Shown: one piece after another, positions 47,221 through 58,717 of the stretch
Layout of the letters: each line of letters begins with the position of its first letter
Numbering within the stretch: the first letter of the stretch is position 1
DNA from: Alsobacter ponti
GTDB lineage: Bacteria > Pseudomonadota > Alphaproteobacteria > Rhizobiales > Beijerinckiaceae
Direction: 5' to 3'
Assembly (NCBI RefSeq): GCF_024294805.1
Contig: NZ_JANCLU010000007.1
Span: 1-64,000, forward strand
DNA length: 64,000 nt
Position numbers and translations under genes: made by a program
The notes under the pieces: model-generated
Seen by the model: the letters and a program-made list of their open reading frames with translations, nothing else
The model's database searches: none
What the model was told of the DNA's origin: nothing

Positions 47221-48127
47221 GGGCGACGAACAGTCCCTTCGGCCGCGCGAGCAGCACCGCGGCCATCAGGAAATAGACGCCCATCGACGACAGGCCCGCG
47301 CCGAGCGCGTCCGCCTCCGACCCCGCCATCACGTTCCGCAGCAGCCCCGGCAGGAAGGCGCGCAGCAATGTGTCCACCATCCCCACGATCATCGCCCCGA
47401 AGAACGCGCCGCGCACCGAGCCGACGCCGCCGATGACGACCACGACGAAGGCGAGAATGAGGATGCGCTCGCCCATGCCGACCTGCACCGAGGTGAGCGG
47501 GCCGGAGAGCAGCCCGGCGAGCCCGGCGAGCAGCGCGCCGAGCCCGAACACGGCGGTGTAGATGAGGCGGATGTCGACGCCCAGCGCGCGCACCATCTCG
47601 CGATTAGTCGCGCCGGCGCGCACCAGCATGCCGAGGCGCGTGCGGTTGATGAGCAGGTAGAGCCCGCCGGCCACCGCCAGGCCGAGGCCGATCAGCAGCA
47701 GCCGGTACACCGGATAAAGCACGCCGGGCGCGACCGGGACCGAGACGTTCAGGGCCGCCGGCAGCTGCACGAAGAGCGGCTGGCGGCCGAACAGGATCAC
47801 CGTCATCTCGTTGAAGAACAGAATGAGCCCGAACGTGGCCAGCACCTGGTCGAGATGGTCGCGCGCGTAGAGCCGTCGCATCACGAGGAGCTCGACCGCA
47901 ACTCCCGCGCAGGCCGCCGCGCCCAGCCCGGCGGGCACGGCCAATGCGAACGAGCCGGTCTTCGAGGCGGTCAGCGCGGCGGCGTAGGCGCCCACCATGA
48001 AGAGCGATCCGTGCGCGAGGTTGATGATGCCCATGATCCCGAAGATCAGGGTCAAACCCGCCGCGAGCAGGAAGAGCATCGCGCCGAACTGAACGCCATT
48101 CAGCAACTGCTCGACGACGAGGGACAT
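47213..48127 (-). CDS. livH: Liv-type ABC transporter permease LivH
   Basis: The 304-residue permease has the LivH signature start LLNGVQFGAMLFLLAAGLTL, followed by GIMGIINLAHGSLFMVGAY. The ATPase-contact loop is VIGGVGSVRGAFFGAMIVG near residue 230. The ATG of MSLVVEQLL was chosen; upstream in-frame sequence is Arg/Pro-rich and not conserved. It follows livK by 94 bases. Confidence 0.92.
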   Translation of the reverse strand: MSLVVEQLLNGVQFGAMLFLLAAGLTLIFGIMGIINLAHGSLFMVGAYAAALTASKTGSFALAVPAGLGAAACAGVAVELLVMRRLYARDHLDQVLATFGLILFFNEMTVILFGRQPLFVQLPAALNVSVPVAPGVLYPVYRLLLIGLGLAVAGGLYLLINRTRLGMLVRAGATNREMVRALGVDIRLIYTAVFGLGALLAGLAGLLSGPLTSVQVGMGERILILAFVVVVIGGVGSVRGAFFGAMIVGMVDTLLRAFLPGLLRNVMAGSEADALGAGLSSMGVYFLMAAVLLARPKGLFVAHG

Positions 48128-48221
48128 CGGCCGGTGGTTCCACGAACGGGCGCGCGGACGCGGCAAGCCGCGCTGGCGGGACGGACCCCGCCGCGCCGGG
48201 CGGCAGGGTCCGCTCGGGTGC

Positions 48222-49385
48222 TCAGAGCTTGCAGTCCTTGTCGTAGAAATCGCCGTGGTTCGTCATCACCTTGCCCTTGGTGACGATGGCCGGCTTGCCG
48301 TCCGCGCCCTTCTCGACGCGCAGCGCGTACCAGTCCTGGATCGGGTGCTGGTTCGGGCCGAACTTGAACGAGCCCCGGATCGACTTGAAGTCCGCCTTCA
48401 GCATGGCGGTGCGGAAGGCCTCGGTGTCGTCGACCTTGCCGCCGGTTCCCTTCAGCGCCGCGCCGATGGCGAGCGCCGTGTCGTAGCCCTGCTGGGCGTA
48501 GTAGGTCGGCACGCGGTTGAACTTCTGCTGGAAGGCCGCCACGAACGCCTTGCTCTCCGGAATGTCGAGGTCGGTGTTCCACTGCGCCGTCAGGTTGACG
48601 CCCAGCGCGGCGTCGCCGACGGCGGCGAGCGTCGTCGAGTCCATCGAGGGCGAGGCGACCACCATCGGCACGGTCAGGCCCGATTGCGCGTACTGGCGCA
48701 TGAAGGCGATGCCGAGTCCGCCGGGATGGAACTGGAACACCACGTCCGGATTGGCCGCGCGGATCTGCGCCAGCTCGGCCGCGAAGTCGGTCTGGTCCAG
48801 CTTGGTGTAGACCTCGCCGGCGATCTGCCCCTTGAAGTAGCGCTTGAAACCGTCCAGGGCGTCCTTGCCGGCCTGGTAGTTGGGCGCGAGGATGAAGGCC
48901 TTCTTGTACCCAAGATTGGTCGCGTTCTGGCCGGCGCTCTCGTGGAGGGAGTCGTTCTGCCAGGACACGACGTAGTAGTTGCGGTGGCATTCCTTGCCGG
49001 CGAAGTTGGACGGGCCGGCGTTGGGGCTCACATAGATCGCCCCGCCGTCGAGCACGTCCGGCACCACCGCCCCCGCGACGTTGGAGAATACGATCCCGGT
49101 GAGGAGCTTGACCTTCTCGCCCTTCATGAACTTGTCGGCGATCTGCTTGCCCTGGCCGGGCTTGAGGGCGTCGTCTTCCACCATGAGCTGGACGGGAACG
49201 CCGCCGAGCTTTCCGCCCTGCTGGTCGATGGCGAGCTGGAACGCGTCGCGGATGTCCTGGCCGAGATAGCCGCCGGGGCCCGACAGCGTCGTGATCATGC
49301 CGATCTTGACCGGCGACTGCGCCAGGGCCGGCGAGGCGGCGAGCAGGGCGATGCCGGCGGCGGCGAGCGTCGTCTTCAACCTCAT
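48222..49385 (-). CDS. Liv-type ABC transporter periplasmic substrate-binding protein
   Basis: The 387-residue protein has a signal peptide (cleavage after ALLAASPALA) and the type I periplasmic-binding fold: VKIGMITTLSGPGGYLGQD at the start, then GGVPVQLMVEDD and the hinge region VVFQFHPGGLG. Such proteins feed LivHMGF permeases. The ligand may be branched-chain amino acids, but related binding proteins in this subfamily bind aromatic acids, urea or amides, so the substrate is open. It is the first gene of the operon. Confidence 0.88.
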   Translation of the reverse strand: MRLKTTLAAAGIALLAASPALAQSPVKIGMITTLSGPGGYLGQDIRDAFQLAIDQQGGKLGGVPVQLMVEDDALKPGQGKQIADKFMKGEKVKLLTGIVFSNVAGAVVPDVLDGGAIYVSPNAGPSNFAGKECHRNYYVVSWQNDSLHESAGQNATNLGYKKAFILAPNYQAGKDALDGFKRYFKGQIAGEVYTKLDQTDFAAELAQIRAANPDVVFQFHPGGLGIAFMRQYAQSGLTVPMVVASPSMDSTTLAAVGDAALGVNLTAQWNTDLDIPESKAFVAAFQQKFNRVPTYYAQQGYDTALAIGAALKGTGGKVDDTEAFRTAMLKADFKSIRGSFKFGPNQHPIQDWYALRVEKGADGKPAIVTKGKVMTNHGDFYDKDCKL

Positions 49386-49644
49386 TCTGTCCTCCCTTTG
49401 GCGGAACGGCCGGCGGCGCCCTTGATCGGGAGTCCTGTCCGGGACGCGTTTCGCGAATTGGTTAACATCTAAAAGACTTCGGCGGCTATTCGTCAATCCC
49501 CGCCCCTCGCCGGCGACCATAGCAGGAAAAGCCGCCCCGGCGAGCCTCGGGGGCCGCGGCTCTTTCGGTACGGAACCATGCGCCGCGCTGGCGCGTTGAC
49601 TGCCGACCACGCGCCCGAAGGCGCGCTTTTTTTGGGCCTGTTCA

Positions 49645-51474
49645 ATGCAAGCGAAGACGGGAACAGCCGGTCTGAAGGACCGGCCTTCCCCCGGTCCGGG
49701 CGCGCTCGACTATCGGATCCTGTTCGATGCCGCCCCGAGCCCGTACGTCGTCCTGACTCCGGACTTCACCATTGTCGACGCCAACGCGGCCTATTGCGCG
49801 GCGACGCTTCGCGCGCGCGAGGACGTCTTGGGACGCAACCTGTTCACCGCCTTTCCGAGCGGGCCGGACGACCCCAACGGCGAGAGCGTGGCGCAGGTGC
49901 GCGGATCGCTGGAAAGGGCGCTGCACGAGAAGCGGGTCGACCACCTGCCTCTGGTCAAGTACGACATCCCCGCCGCCGACGGCTCCGGCTTCGAGCAGCG
50001 CTACTGGAGCGCGACGCATACCCCCATCCTCGCCGAGGACGGCTCGGTCGCGTTCCTGCTTCAGCTCACCGTCAACGTCACCGATTTGCACCGGCAGCGC
50101 GGCGGCGACGCCAAGGGTGACGATTCCCGCGCGGCGGACCTGATGCGGCGGGCCAACGCCGTGCAGCAGCGCAACACGATGCTGGAGGCCGATCGCGACC
50201 GGCTGCGCCGGCTGTTCGAGCAGGCGCCCGGCTTCATGGCGCTGCTGACCGGCCCGGACCACGTGTTCGAGATGGCCAACGCGGCCTACGGCCAGATCAT
50301 CGGCCACCGCGAGGTGGTTGGGCTGAGCGTGCGCGAGGCGCTGCCGGAGGTGGTCGACCAGGGCCTCGTGGACCTGCTCGATCAGGTGCTCGCGAGCGGC
50401 GAGCCGTTCATCGGCAACGCCATGAGGGTGATGCTGCAGCAATCCCCCGACGGGCCGCTGACCGAATCCTTTCTCGATTTCATCTACCAGCCGATCCTCG
50501 ACGCCGAAGGCCAGCCGGCCGGCATCTTCGTCCAGGGCCAGGACGTTACGCAGCGCAAGCAGGCCGAGGACGCGCTGCTGCGCCTCACCGAGCATCTCGA
50601 ACAGCGCGTCATGGACCGGACCGGGGAGCTGCAGCAGGCGCGAAACGCCTTGCAGGCGATCAACCGCAACCTCGAAGGCATCGTGAAGGCCCGCATGGCC
50701 GACCTGCACGCCGCCAACGAGGAGATCCAGCGATTCGCCTACATCATCAGCCACGATTTGCGCTCGCCCCTCGTCAACATCATGGGCTTTACGGCGGAGC
50801 TCGAGGCGGTGCGCGACAGCGTGGCCCGCGTGCTGGAGCTGGCGGCGCGCCATGCCCCCGGCGAGGTGACGGCCGAGCTGCGGCAGGCGGTGGAGGAAGA
50901 CCTGCCCGAGGCGATCGGCTTCATTCGCAGCTCCAGCGAGCGCATGGACCGGCTGATCAAGGCGATCCTGCGCCTGTCGCGCGAGGGCCGCCGTGTGCTC
51001 ACGCCGGAACTGATCAATCTGCGGAACCTGCTCAGCTCGTCTATCGACGCCATCGCCCACCAACTCGACGAGAGCGGCGCCACGCTGCTCATCGGCGACA
51101 TGCCGGAGCTGACCAGCGACCGGCTGGCGCTGGAGCAGGTGTTCGGCAACCTGATCGAGAACGCGCTGAAATATCTCGATCCGTCCCGGCCCGGCGTCAT
51201 CCGCGTCCATGGCCGTGAGGACGGCCCCAATGTGGTCATCTCGGTCGAGGACAACGGGCGGGGCATCGAGGAGCGGGACTTCGAGCGCATCTTCGACCTG
51301 TTCCGGCGGGCCGGCGCGCAGGACCGTCCCGGCGAAGGCATCGGCCTGGCCCATGTCCGCGCCCTCGTGCGCCGCCTCGGCGGCTCCATTTCCGTCACCT
51401 CCGCCATCGGCGCGGGGTCCACCTTCGAGGTCACGCTGCCCAAGGTCCTCGCCACGAGTTCGGAGTTCGCGTAA
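49645..51474 (+). CDS. PAS-domain sensor histidine kinase (cytoplasmic)
   Basis: The 609-residue protein has two PAS domains (about residues 24-150, [20 protein letters not shown]; and about 190-315, [20 protein letters not shown]) and a coiled coil. The HisKA box is [20 protein letters not shown] with His370, and the HATPase_c domain has N box NLIENALKY and G boxes DNGRGI and [12 protein letters not shown]. There is no membrane segment, so it senses an internal signal. The His box resembles phytochrome-type kinases. It overlaps the response regulator by 1 base (TAATG). Confidence 0.9.
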   Translation: MQAKTGTAGLKDRPSPGPGALDYRILFDAAPSPYVVLTPDFTIVDANAAYCAATLRAREDVLGRNLFTAFPSGPDDPNGESVAQVRGSLERALHEKRVDHLPLVKYDIPAADGSGFEQRYWSATHTPILAEDGSVAFLLQLTVNVTDLHRQRGGDAKGDDSRAADLMRRANAVQQRNTMLEADRDRLRRLFEQAPGFMALLTGPDHVFEMANAAYGQIIGHREVVGLSVREALPEVVDQGLVDLLDQVLASGEPFIGNAMRVMLQQSPDGPLTESFLDFIYQPILDAEGQPAGIFVQGQDVTQRKQAEDALLRLTEHLEQRVMDRTGELQQARNALQAINRNLEGIVKARMADLHAANEEIQRFAYIISHDLRSPLVNIMGFTAELEAVRDSVARVLELAARHAPGEVTAELRQAVEEDLPEAIGFIRSSSERMDRLIKAILRLSREGRRVLTPELINLRNLLSSSIDAIAHQLDESGATLLIGDMPELTSDRLALEQVFGNLIENALKYLDPSRPGVIRVHGREDGPNVVISVEDNGRGIEERDFERIFDLFRRAGAQDRPGEGIGLAHVRALVRRLGGSISVTSAIGAGSTFEVTLPKVLATSSEFA

Positions 51475-51905
51475 TGCCGCGCCAGCAGCCCGTCACCATC
51501 GTCATGGTCGAGGACGATATCGGCCACGCCAGGCTGATCGAGAAGAACATCCGCCGCGCGGGGGTTTGCAACGAGATCCGCCACTTCACCGACGGCACGA
51601 CCGCCCTCGACCACCTGATGGCGACGGGAGACGCCGACAACGGCCCCTTCCTCATCCTGCTGGACCTGAACCTTCCGGACATGAGCGGCACGGACATCCT
51701 GGCCCGGCTCAAGGCCGACGAGTCGCGCCGCCGCACGCCCATCGTCGTGCTGACCACCACCGACGACCAGCGCGAGGTGCAGCGCTGCTACGATCTGGGC
51801 TGCAACGTCTACATCACCAAGCCGGTGGAATACGAAACCTTCGCCCAGGCCATTCGCCAGCTCGGCCTGTTCTTGTCCGTCATGCAGGTGCCGGAGACGC
51901 CGTGA
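51474..51905 (+). CDS. Single-domain response regulator (Rcp1/CheY type)
   Basis: The 143-residue receiver has the acidic pair EDD at residues 13-15, phosphoacceptor Asp64 in [11 protein letters not shown], the Thr of VVLTTTDD and the Lys of ITKPVEY. There is no output domain. This is the Rcp1-like form that partners phytochrome-type kinases. It is translationally coupled at both ends: TAATG with the kinase before it and GTGA with the next gene. Confidence 0.92.
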   Translation: MPRQQPVTIVMVEDDIGHARLIEKNIRRAGVCNEIRHFTDGTTALDHLMATGDADNGPFLILLDLNLPDMSGTDILARLKADESRRRTPIVVLTTTDDQREVQRCYDLGCNVYITKPVEYETFAQAIRQLGLFLSVMQVPETP

Positions 51906-52990
51906 TCGCCTCTTCCCTTTCTGCTCCGCCGGCGCAGGCCGAGGCGGTCGGGCCCCCTTCGGGTCCGGTCCGGGTGCTCTACATCGACGACGATATCGCG
52001 CTCGGGCGGCTGATGACGCGCGCGCTGGCGCGCCAGGGCTTCGAGGTGGTCCACGCGCCGACCGGCGCCGAGGGACTGGCCCGCCTGAAGGACGGGCGCT
52101 TCGACGTCGTGGGCCTCGACCATTTCATGCCCGACCGCGATGGTGTCGACGTGCTGGCGGACATCCGCGCGCTGCCGGACCCTCCGCCGGTCATCTACGT
52201 GACCGGAGCCGACGAGGGGCGGATCGCCGTGGCGGCGCTGAAAGCGGGCGCGGCCGACTACGTCATCAAGGACATCGGCAACGTGTTCATCGACCTGTTC
52301 CGGACCGCCGTCAGCCAGGCGCTGGAACAGGCGATCCTGCGCCGCGAGAAGGAGCGCGCGGAACGGGAAATGCGGGAGGCGCGCGAACGGGCGGAAATGC
52401 TGCTGCAGGAGGTCAATCACCGCGTCGCCAACAGCCTGCAGCTGGTGGCGTCGCTCGTGACCATGCAGCAGAAGGCCCAAGGGCTGGACGACCGCGCGCG
52501 CGAGGCGCTCGCCGAGGCCCATAACCGCATTCACGCCATCGCGCAGGTTCACCGGCGCCTCTACACCTCGGCCGACGTGCGCCATGTCGCCATGGACGCC
52601 TATCTCGACGGGCTGATGGAAGAGCTGGAGACGGCCATGAAGGCGGCCGGGCGGGAGCACACGATCCGGCTCGCCGCCGAGCCGATCACCATCGACACGG
52701 ATCGCGCCGTCTCGGTGGGCGTCATCGTCACCGAGCTCGTCACCAACGCCTTCAAATACGCCTATCCGCGCGACGTACTGGGCGACATCCGGGTCATGCT
52801 GCAACGGCAGGGCGACGAGGCGCGGCTGGTGGTGGAGGACGACGGCGTCGGCTGGCGCGGCGGCGGCGCGGCGCAGGGCAGCGGGCTGGGCACGCGCATC
52901 ATCCGCGCCATGACCGTGACGCTGCAATCCGCCGTCACCTACGAGCCGAACGCCGGGGGCACGCGCGCCGTCCTCTCCTTCAAGCTCTGA
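51902..52990 (+). CDS. Receiver-HisKA_2 histidine kinase (response regulator with kinase output)
   Basis: The 362-residue protein has an N-terminal receiver (VRVLYIDDD, phosphoacceptor Asp73 in [11 protein letters not shown]) and a coiled coil. Its HisKA_2-type His box is [14 protein letters not shown] with His173, and the HATPase_c domain has [14 protein letters not shown] and DDGVGW. A kinase driven by a receiver suggests a phosphorelay or a switch that the upstream kinase controls. HisKA_2 kinases in Alphaproteobacteria often feed the general stress response; that link is inference here, since no phyR/nepR/ecfG gene is in the window. It starts at GTG, overlapping the previous stop by 4 bases. 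Confidence 0.88.
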   Translation: MIASSLSAPPAQAEAVGPPSGPVRVLYIDDDIALGRLMTRALARQGFEVVHAPTGAEGLARLKDGRFDVVGLDHFMPDRDGVDVLADIRALPDPPPVIYVTGADEGRIAVAALKAGAADYVIKDIGNVFIDLFRTAVSQALEQAILRREKERAEREMREARERAEMLLQEVNHRVANSLQLVASLVTMQQKAQGLDDRAREALAEAHNRIHAIAQVHRRLYTSADVRHVAMDAYLDGLMEELETAMKAAGREHTIRLAAEPITIDTDRAVSVGVIVTELVTNAFKYAYPRDVLGDIRVMLQRQGDEARLVVEDDGVGWRGGGAAQGSGLGTRIIRAMTVTLQSAVTYEPNAGGTRAVLSFKL

Positions 52991-53072
52991 CGCCCGGACT
53001 CTCGCGCGACAACGGCTTGACGCCGGTCCGGTGGCCGCGCACATCTGCCGGCTCTTCCCGTGCGAGAGCGTC

Positions 53073-54338
53073 ATGATCCCGGATCCGGCCCAGCTCCTCC
53101 GCCAAATGTTCGACGCCGCGGTGGCGGCCGCCTCCCCGATGCTGCGCGTGCCGCCGGCTTTGCCGCCAGTGCCGAAGGGGCGCACGCTGGTGATCGGGGC
53201 GGGCAAGGCATCGGCCGAGATGGCGCGGGCCGTCGACGAGCATTGGCCCGCTCCCCTGGAAGGGCTGGTCGTCACCCGCTACGGCCACGCCGCGCCTTGC
53301 AGGCGCATCGAGATCGTCGAGGCGGCCCATCCGGTGCCCGACGAGGCCGGCCGCGCGGCGGCCGAGCGCATGCTGAACCTCGTCTCCGGCCTGAGCGAGG
53401 ACGACCTGGTGATCGCGCTGATCTCGGGCGGAGGCTCGTCGCTGCTCAGCCTGCCGGCCCCGGGCCTGACGCTCGCCGACAAGCAGGCGGTCAACCGCGC
53501 TCTGCTGCGCTCCGGCGCGCGCATCGACGAGATGAACTGCGTGCGCAAGCACCTGTCCGCCATCAAGGGCGGGCGTCTCGCCGCAGCGGCCTTTCCGGCC
53601 CAGCTCGTGACGCTGCTGATTTCCGACGTCCCCGGCGACGACCCGTCCGCCATCGCCTCGGGGCCGACGGTTCCCGACCCGACGACGTTCGCCGAGGCTC
53701 GCGCCATCCTGGCGCGCTACGGCATTTCCGAGCCGGCCGCCGCCATCCGGCATCTCGAGGCGGCGGTGGACGAGACGCCCAAGCCCGGCGACAGGCGGCT
53801 CGCCGGGACGCGCACCGTGATGATCGCGTCCCCGCAGATGTCGCTGGAAGCGGCGGCGGAGGTGGCGCGCCGCGCCGGCGTGACGCCGCTCATCCTCGGC
53901 GACGCGCTCGAAGGGGAATCCCGCGAGGTCGGCATCGTGCTGGCCGGGATGGCGCGCCAGGCCAGGCTGCGCGGCCAGCCGGCCCCTGCCCCCTGCGTGC
54001 TGATCTCGGGCGGCGAGACCACCGTCACCGTGCGCGGCCACGGCCGGGGCGGACGGAATGTCGAGTTCTTGCTGTCGCTCGCGGTGAAGCTCGACGGACT
54101 CGCCGGCGTGCACGCGCTGGCCGGGGATACGGACGGCGTCGACGGCGCGGAGGAGGTGGCCGGCGCGGTGATCGGGCCCGACACGCTGGCGCGGGCGCGC
54201 ACCGCCGGCCTGGACCCGCTGGCCTGCCTCGACGCCAACGACGCCCACCGCTTCTTCGAGACGCTGGGCGACCAGGTGATCACCGGCCCGACGCTGACCA
54301 ACGTCAACGATTTCCGCGCCATTCTCATCGGCGCGTAG
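53073..54338 (+). CDS. Glycerate 2-kinase, MOFRL/GckA family
   Basis: The 421-residue enzyme has the GckA signatures LVIGAGKASAEMARA, LISGGGSSLLSLPAPGLTL and LRSGARIDEMNCVRKHLSAIKGG (in part). The C-terminal MOFRL region (VLISGGETTVTVRGHGRGGR) and DTDGVDG follow. It phosphorylates glycerate to 2-phosphoglycerate in serine-cycle, tartrate or glyoxylate metabolism. A GTG 42 bases upstream would add 14 residues; I prefer the ATG of MIPDPAQLLRQ. A parS-like site lies just after the stop. Confidence 0.92.
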   Translation: MIPDPAQLLRQMFDAAVAAASPMLRVPPALPPVPKGRTLVIGAGKASAEMARAVDEHWPAPLEGLVVTRYGHAAPCRRIEIVEAAHPVPDEAGRAAAERMLNLVSGLSEDDLVIALISGGGSSLLSLPAPGLTLADKQAVNRALLRSGARIDEMNCVRKHLSAIKGGRLAAAAFPAQLVTLLISDVPGDDPSAIASGPTVPDPTTFAEARAILARYGISEPAAAIRHLEAAVDETPKPGDRRLAGTRTVMIASPQMSLEAAAEVARRAGVTPLILGDALEGESREVGIVLAGMARQARLRGQPAPAPCVLISGGETTVTVRGHGRGGRNVEFLLSLAVKLDGLAGVHALAGDTDGVDGAEEVAGAVIGPDTLARARTAGLDPLACLDANDAHRFFETLGDQVITGPTLTNVNDFRAILIGA

Positions 54339-54340
54339 CG

Positions 54341-54356
54341 CGATTCACGTGAAACG
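54341..54356 (+). promoter_or_regulatory. parS-like site, copy 1
   Basis: CGATTCACGTGAAACG contains the palindromic core TTCACGTGAA of the ParB binding site parS (consensus TGTTTCACGTGAAACA) and matches it at 13 of 16 positions. Its inner 14 bases (54342-54355) are the exact reverse complement of 58675-58688. It lies 3 bases after the glycerate kinase stop. GATTC within it is also a GANTC methylation site. Confidence 0.7.
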
Positions 54357-54401
54357 GGCGCTACGGTCGCCACGCCTCAGGCCCACGGGGACACGCCTCT
54401 C

Positions 54402-54788
54402 ATGCCACGCCGCGACTTCGACCCCGCCAGCGTCACTCCCGACGGCCGCGCCCCTGCGAAGGCGAGGCTGTTCACCCCGGACGGCGACCAGCCGTGGCGG
54501 GGGCACGTCCACGGCGAGGCCATCGGCGGCGAATGCACGGTGCTGACCTACGGCAACGACACTGTCGGGATGGGGCCCAAGCTCCACATGCACCCTTACG
54601 ACGAGACCTTCGTCGTCGTGGCCGGCCGGGCGCGCTTCTTCGTGGGCGACCAGGTGATCGAGGCGGAGGCCGGCGACGTCGTGTTCGGGCCGAAGGGCCT
54701 TCCCCACCGCTTCGAGAATCTCGGCCCGGGACGGTTGCAGACGATCGACATCCACCATTCGCCGCGCTGGCTGCAGGTCGACCTGTAG
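54402..54788 (+). CDS. Cupin-domain protein
   Basis: The 128-residue protein is a single beta-barrel cupin. Motif 1 is HMHPYDETFVVVAGRARFFV (two His, one Glu) and motif 2 is DVVFGPKGLPHRFENLG (His). The four metal ligands are therefore present. The reaction is unknown; similar small cupins include sugar isomerases, dioxygenases and sensors. It converges on gyrB, 15 bases away. Confidence 0.8.
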   Translation: MPRRDFDPASVTPDGRAPAKARLFTPDGDQPWRGHVHGEAIGGECTVLTYGNDTVGMGPKLHMHPYDETFVVVAGRARFFVGDQVIEAEAGDVVFGPKGLPHRFENLGPGRLQTIDIHHSPRWLQVDL

Positions 54789-54803
54789 CCGCCGGCCGTC
54801 GCC

Positions 54804-57278
<2,475 letters not shown>

Positions 57279-57387
57279 TTATACCCCGAAAACACCGGCT
57301 TTTTCACGGCGAAAACGGCCGCGCGGGGAGGCGTCCGGGCCTCTTCCGGCAGGGTGCGGCGGCGTCGCGCCCGCCGCGCTCGGGTCG

Positions 57388-58563
57388 TCACGCGGCCCGT
57401 ATAGCCTTTACGCGCCCCGGCGTCACCTCGAACAACGCCGAATCGGCCGGAAGGTCGCCGAAAAGGGCCGAATCAGCCCCGGTCATCCAGACTTGCGACC
57501 CGAGACGGGACAGGGTGTCGTACAGCGCCTCGCGGCGGCGCGGGTCGAGGTGGGCGGCCACCTCGTCGAGCAGCACGAGGGGGGCGATGCCGCTCATCGC
57601 CGCGACCAGCCGCGCATGCGCCAGCACGAGGCCGATCAGCAGCGCCTTCTGCTCGCCGGTCGAGGCCTGCGCCGCCGGCACGTCCTTGGGACCGTGGCGC
57701 ACGGCGAGGTCGGCGGCCTGCGGGCCGACCAGCGTGCGGCCCGCCGCCCTGTCGCGGGCGCGGCCCTCGCGCAGCCAGGAGCGGTAGAGATCCTCGACGT
57801 CGACGGCCGGCATGCGCCCCAGCTCCGCTTCCAGCGGCCCTTCGAGCGCGAGCGCGGCCCAGGGGAAGGGCGACGCGTCGTCGCGGCCGGCCAGGATCAG
57901 GGCGGCGAGGCGCTCCACCGTCTCGCGCCGGGCCGCCGACACCGCGACCGCCGTCTCGGCGACCTCGCGCTCGACGGCGTCGATCCACGCCGGCGCGGCG
58001 CGGTCGTCCTCCAGCAGGCGGTTTCGCGAGCGCAGCGCCCGGTCGAGCGCGTTGACCCGCGCGCCGTGCTCGGCGTCGACGGCGAGCACCAGCCTGTCGA
58101 GGAAGCGGCGACGGTCGCCGCCCGATCCGGTGAACAGCCCGTCCAGCGCCGGCGTCAGCCAGACCACGCGCACGTGCTCGGCGAAGACTCCCGGGGAGGC
58201 GACGGGCGCACCGTCGACGCGGCAGCGGCGGGCCAGCCCGCCCTCGGCCTCGGCGCGCTCCGTCCCGGTGCCGAGGCGCGTCTCGTGCCCGTCCGCCTCC
58301 AGCAGCACGGAGGCTGCGAACACGCCCGGCCCGCCCTGCCGGGCCATGGCGGCGAGCTCGGCGCGGCGCAGCCCGCGCCCGGGCGTGAACAGGGACAGCG
58401 CTTCGAGAATGTTCGTTTTGCCCGCGCCGTTCTCGCCAGTCAGCGCGACGAGCCGCGCCCCGACCGACAGGTCGAGCCCGGCATAGGACCGGAAATCGGA
58501 CAGGATCAGCCGCCGCACGATCGGCGCGAGGCCGGCGGGCGAATCCGGGACGGGTGCGCTCAT
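57388..58563 (-). CDS. recF: DNA replication and repair protein RecF
   Basis: RecF loads RecA at gaps with RecO and RecR. The 391-residue SMC-like ATPase has Walker A LTGENGAGKTNILEALS, the signature STGEQKALLIGL and Walker B PLVLLDEVAAHLD. The FRSYAGLDLS start is typical. The ATG of MSAPVPDSPAG is chosen over one three codons earlier. The 14-bp half-site array and parS-like site lie 68-126 bases upstream of its start. Confidence 0.94.
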   Translation of the reverse strand: MSAPVPDSPAGLAPIVRRLILSDFRSYAGLDLSVGARLVALTGENGAGKTNILEALSLFTPGRGLRRAELAAMARQGGPGVFAASVLLEADGHETRLGTGTERAEAEGGLARRCRVDGAPVASPGVFAEHVRVVWLTPALDGLFTGSGGDRRRFLDRLVLAVDAEHGARVNALDRALRSRNRLLEDDRAAPAWIDAVEREVAETAVAVSAARRETVERLAALILAGRDDASPFPWAALALEGPLEAELGRMPAVDVEDLYRSWLREGRARDRAAGRTLVGPQAADLAVRHGPKDVPAAQASTGEQKALLIGLVLAHARLVAAMSGIAPLVLLDEVAAHLDPRRREALYDTLSRLGSQVWMTGADSALFGDLPADSALFEVTPGRVKAIRAA

Positions 58564-58630
58564 CGTCCTCACATGCGGCGCGGCGGGGCCCGTGGCAAGC
58601 GCTGCGTGGCCGCGCCACCGCCGGCCCCGC

Positions 58631-58681
58631 GTGTTTCACGGAGAGTGTTTCACGCGGCGTGTTTCACCGCGAGTGTTTCAC
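58631..58681 (+). repeat. Four-copy array of parS half-site with 14-bp period
   Basis: GTGTTTCAC occurs at 58631, 58645, 58659 and 58673, each exactly 14 bases after the previous. The 5-base spacers differ (GGAGA, GCGGC, CGCGA). The last copy runs directly into a near-perfect parS palindrome. Nine identical bases in four registers cannot be explained by coding, because the array lies between recF and the PfkB gene. Confidence 0.9.
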
Positions 58682-58689
58682 GTGAATCA
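58674..58689 (+). promoter_or_regulatory. parS-like site, copy 2
   Basis: TGTTTCACGTGAATCA matches the ParB site consensus TGTTTCACGTGAAACA at 15 of 16 positions. It forms the end of the half-site array. Its inner 14 bases (58675-58688) are the exact reverse complement of copy 1 at 54342-54355. GAATC inside it creates a GANTC methylation site. Confidence 0.8.
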
Positions 58690-58717
58690 CTCGATCTCCG
58701 ATCCGGGGACCGGGCGG

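Noticed and set aside
49642-51354. 570-codon minus-strand frame opposite the PAS kinase
   Set aside because: Antisense shadow; the plus-strand kinase has all expected domains and motifs.
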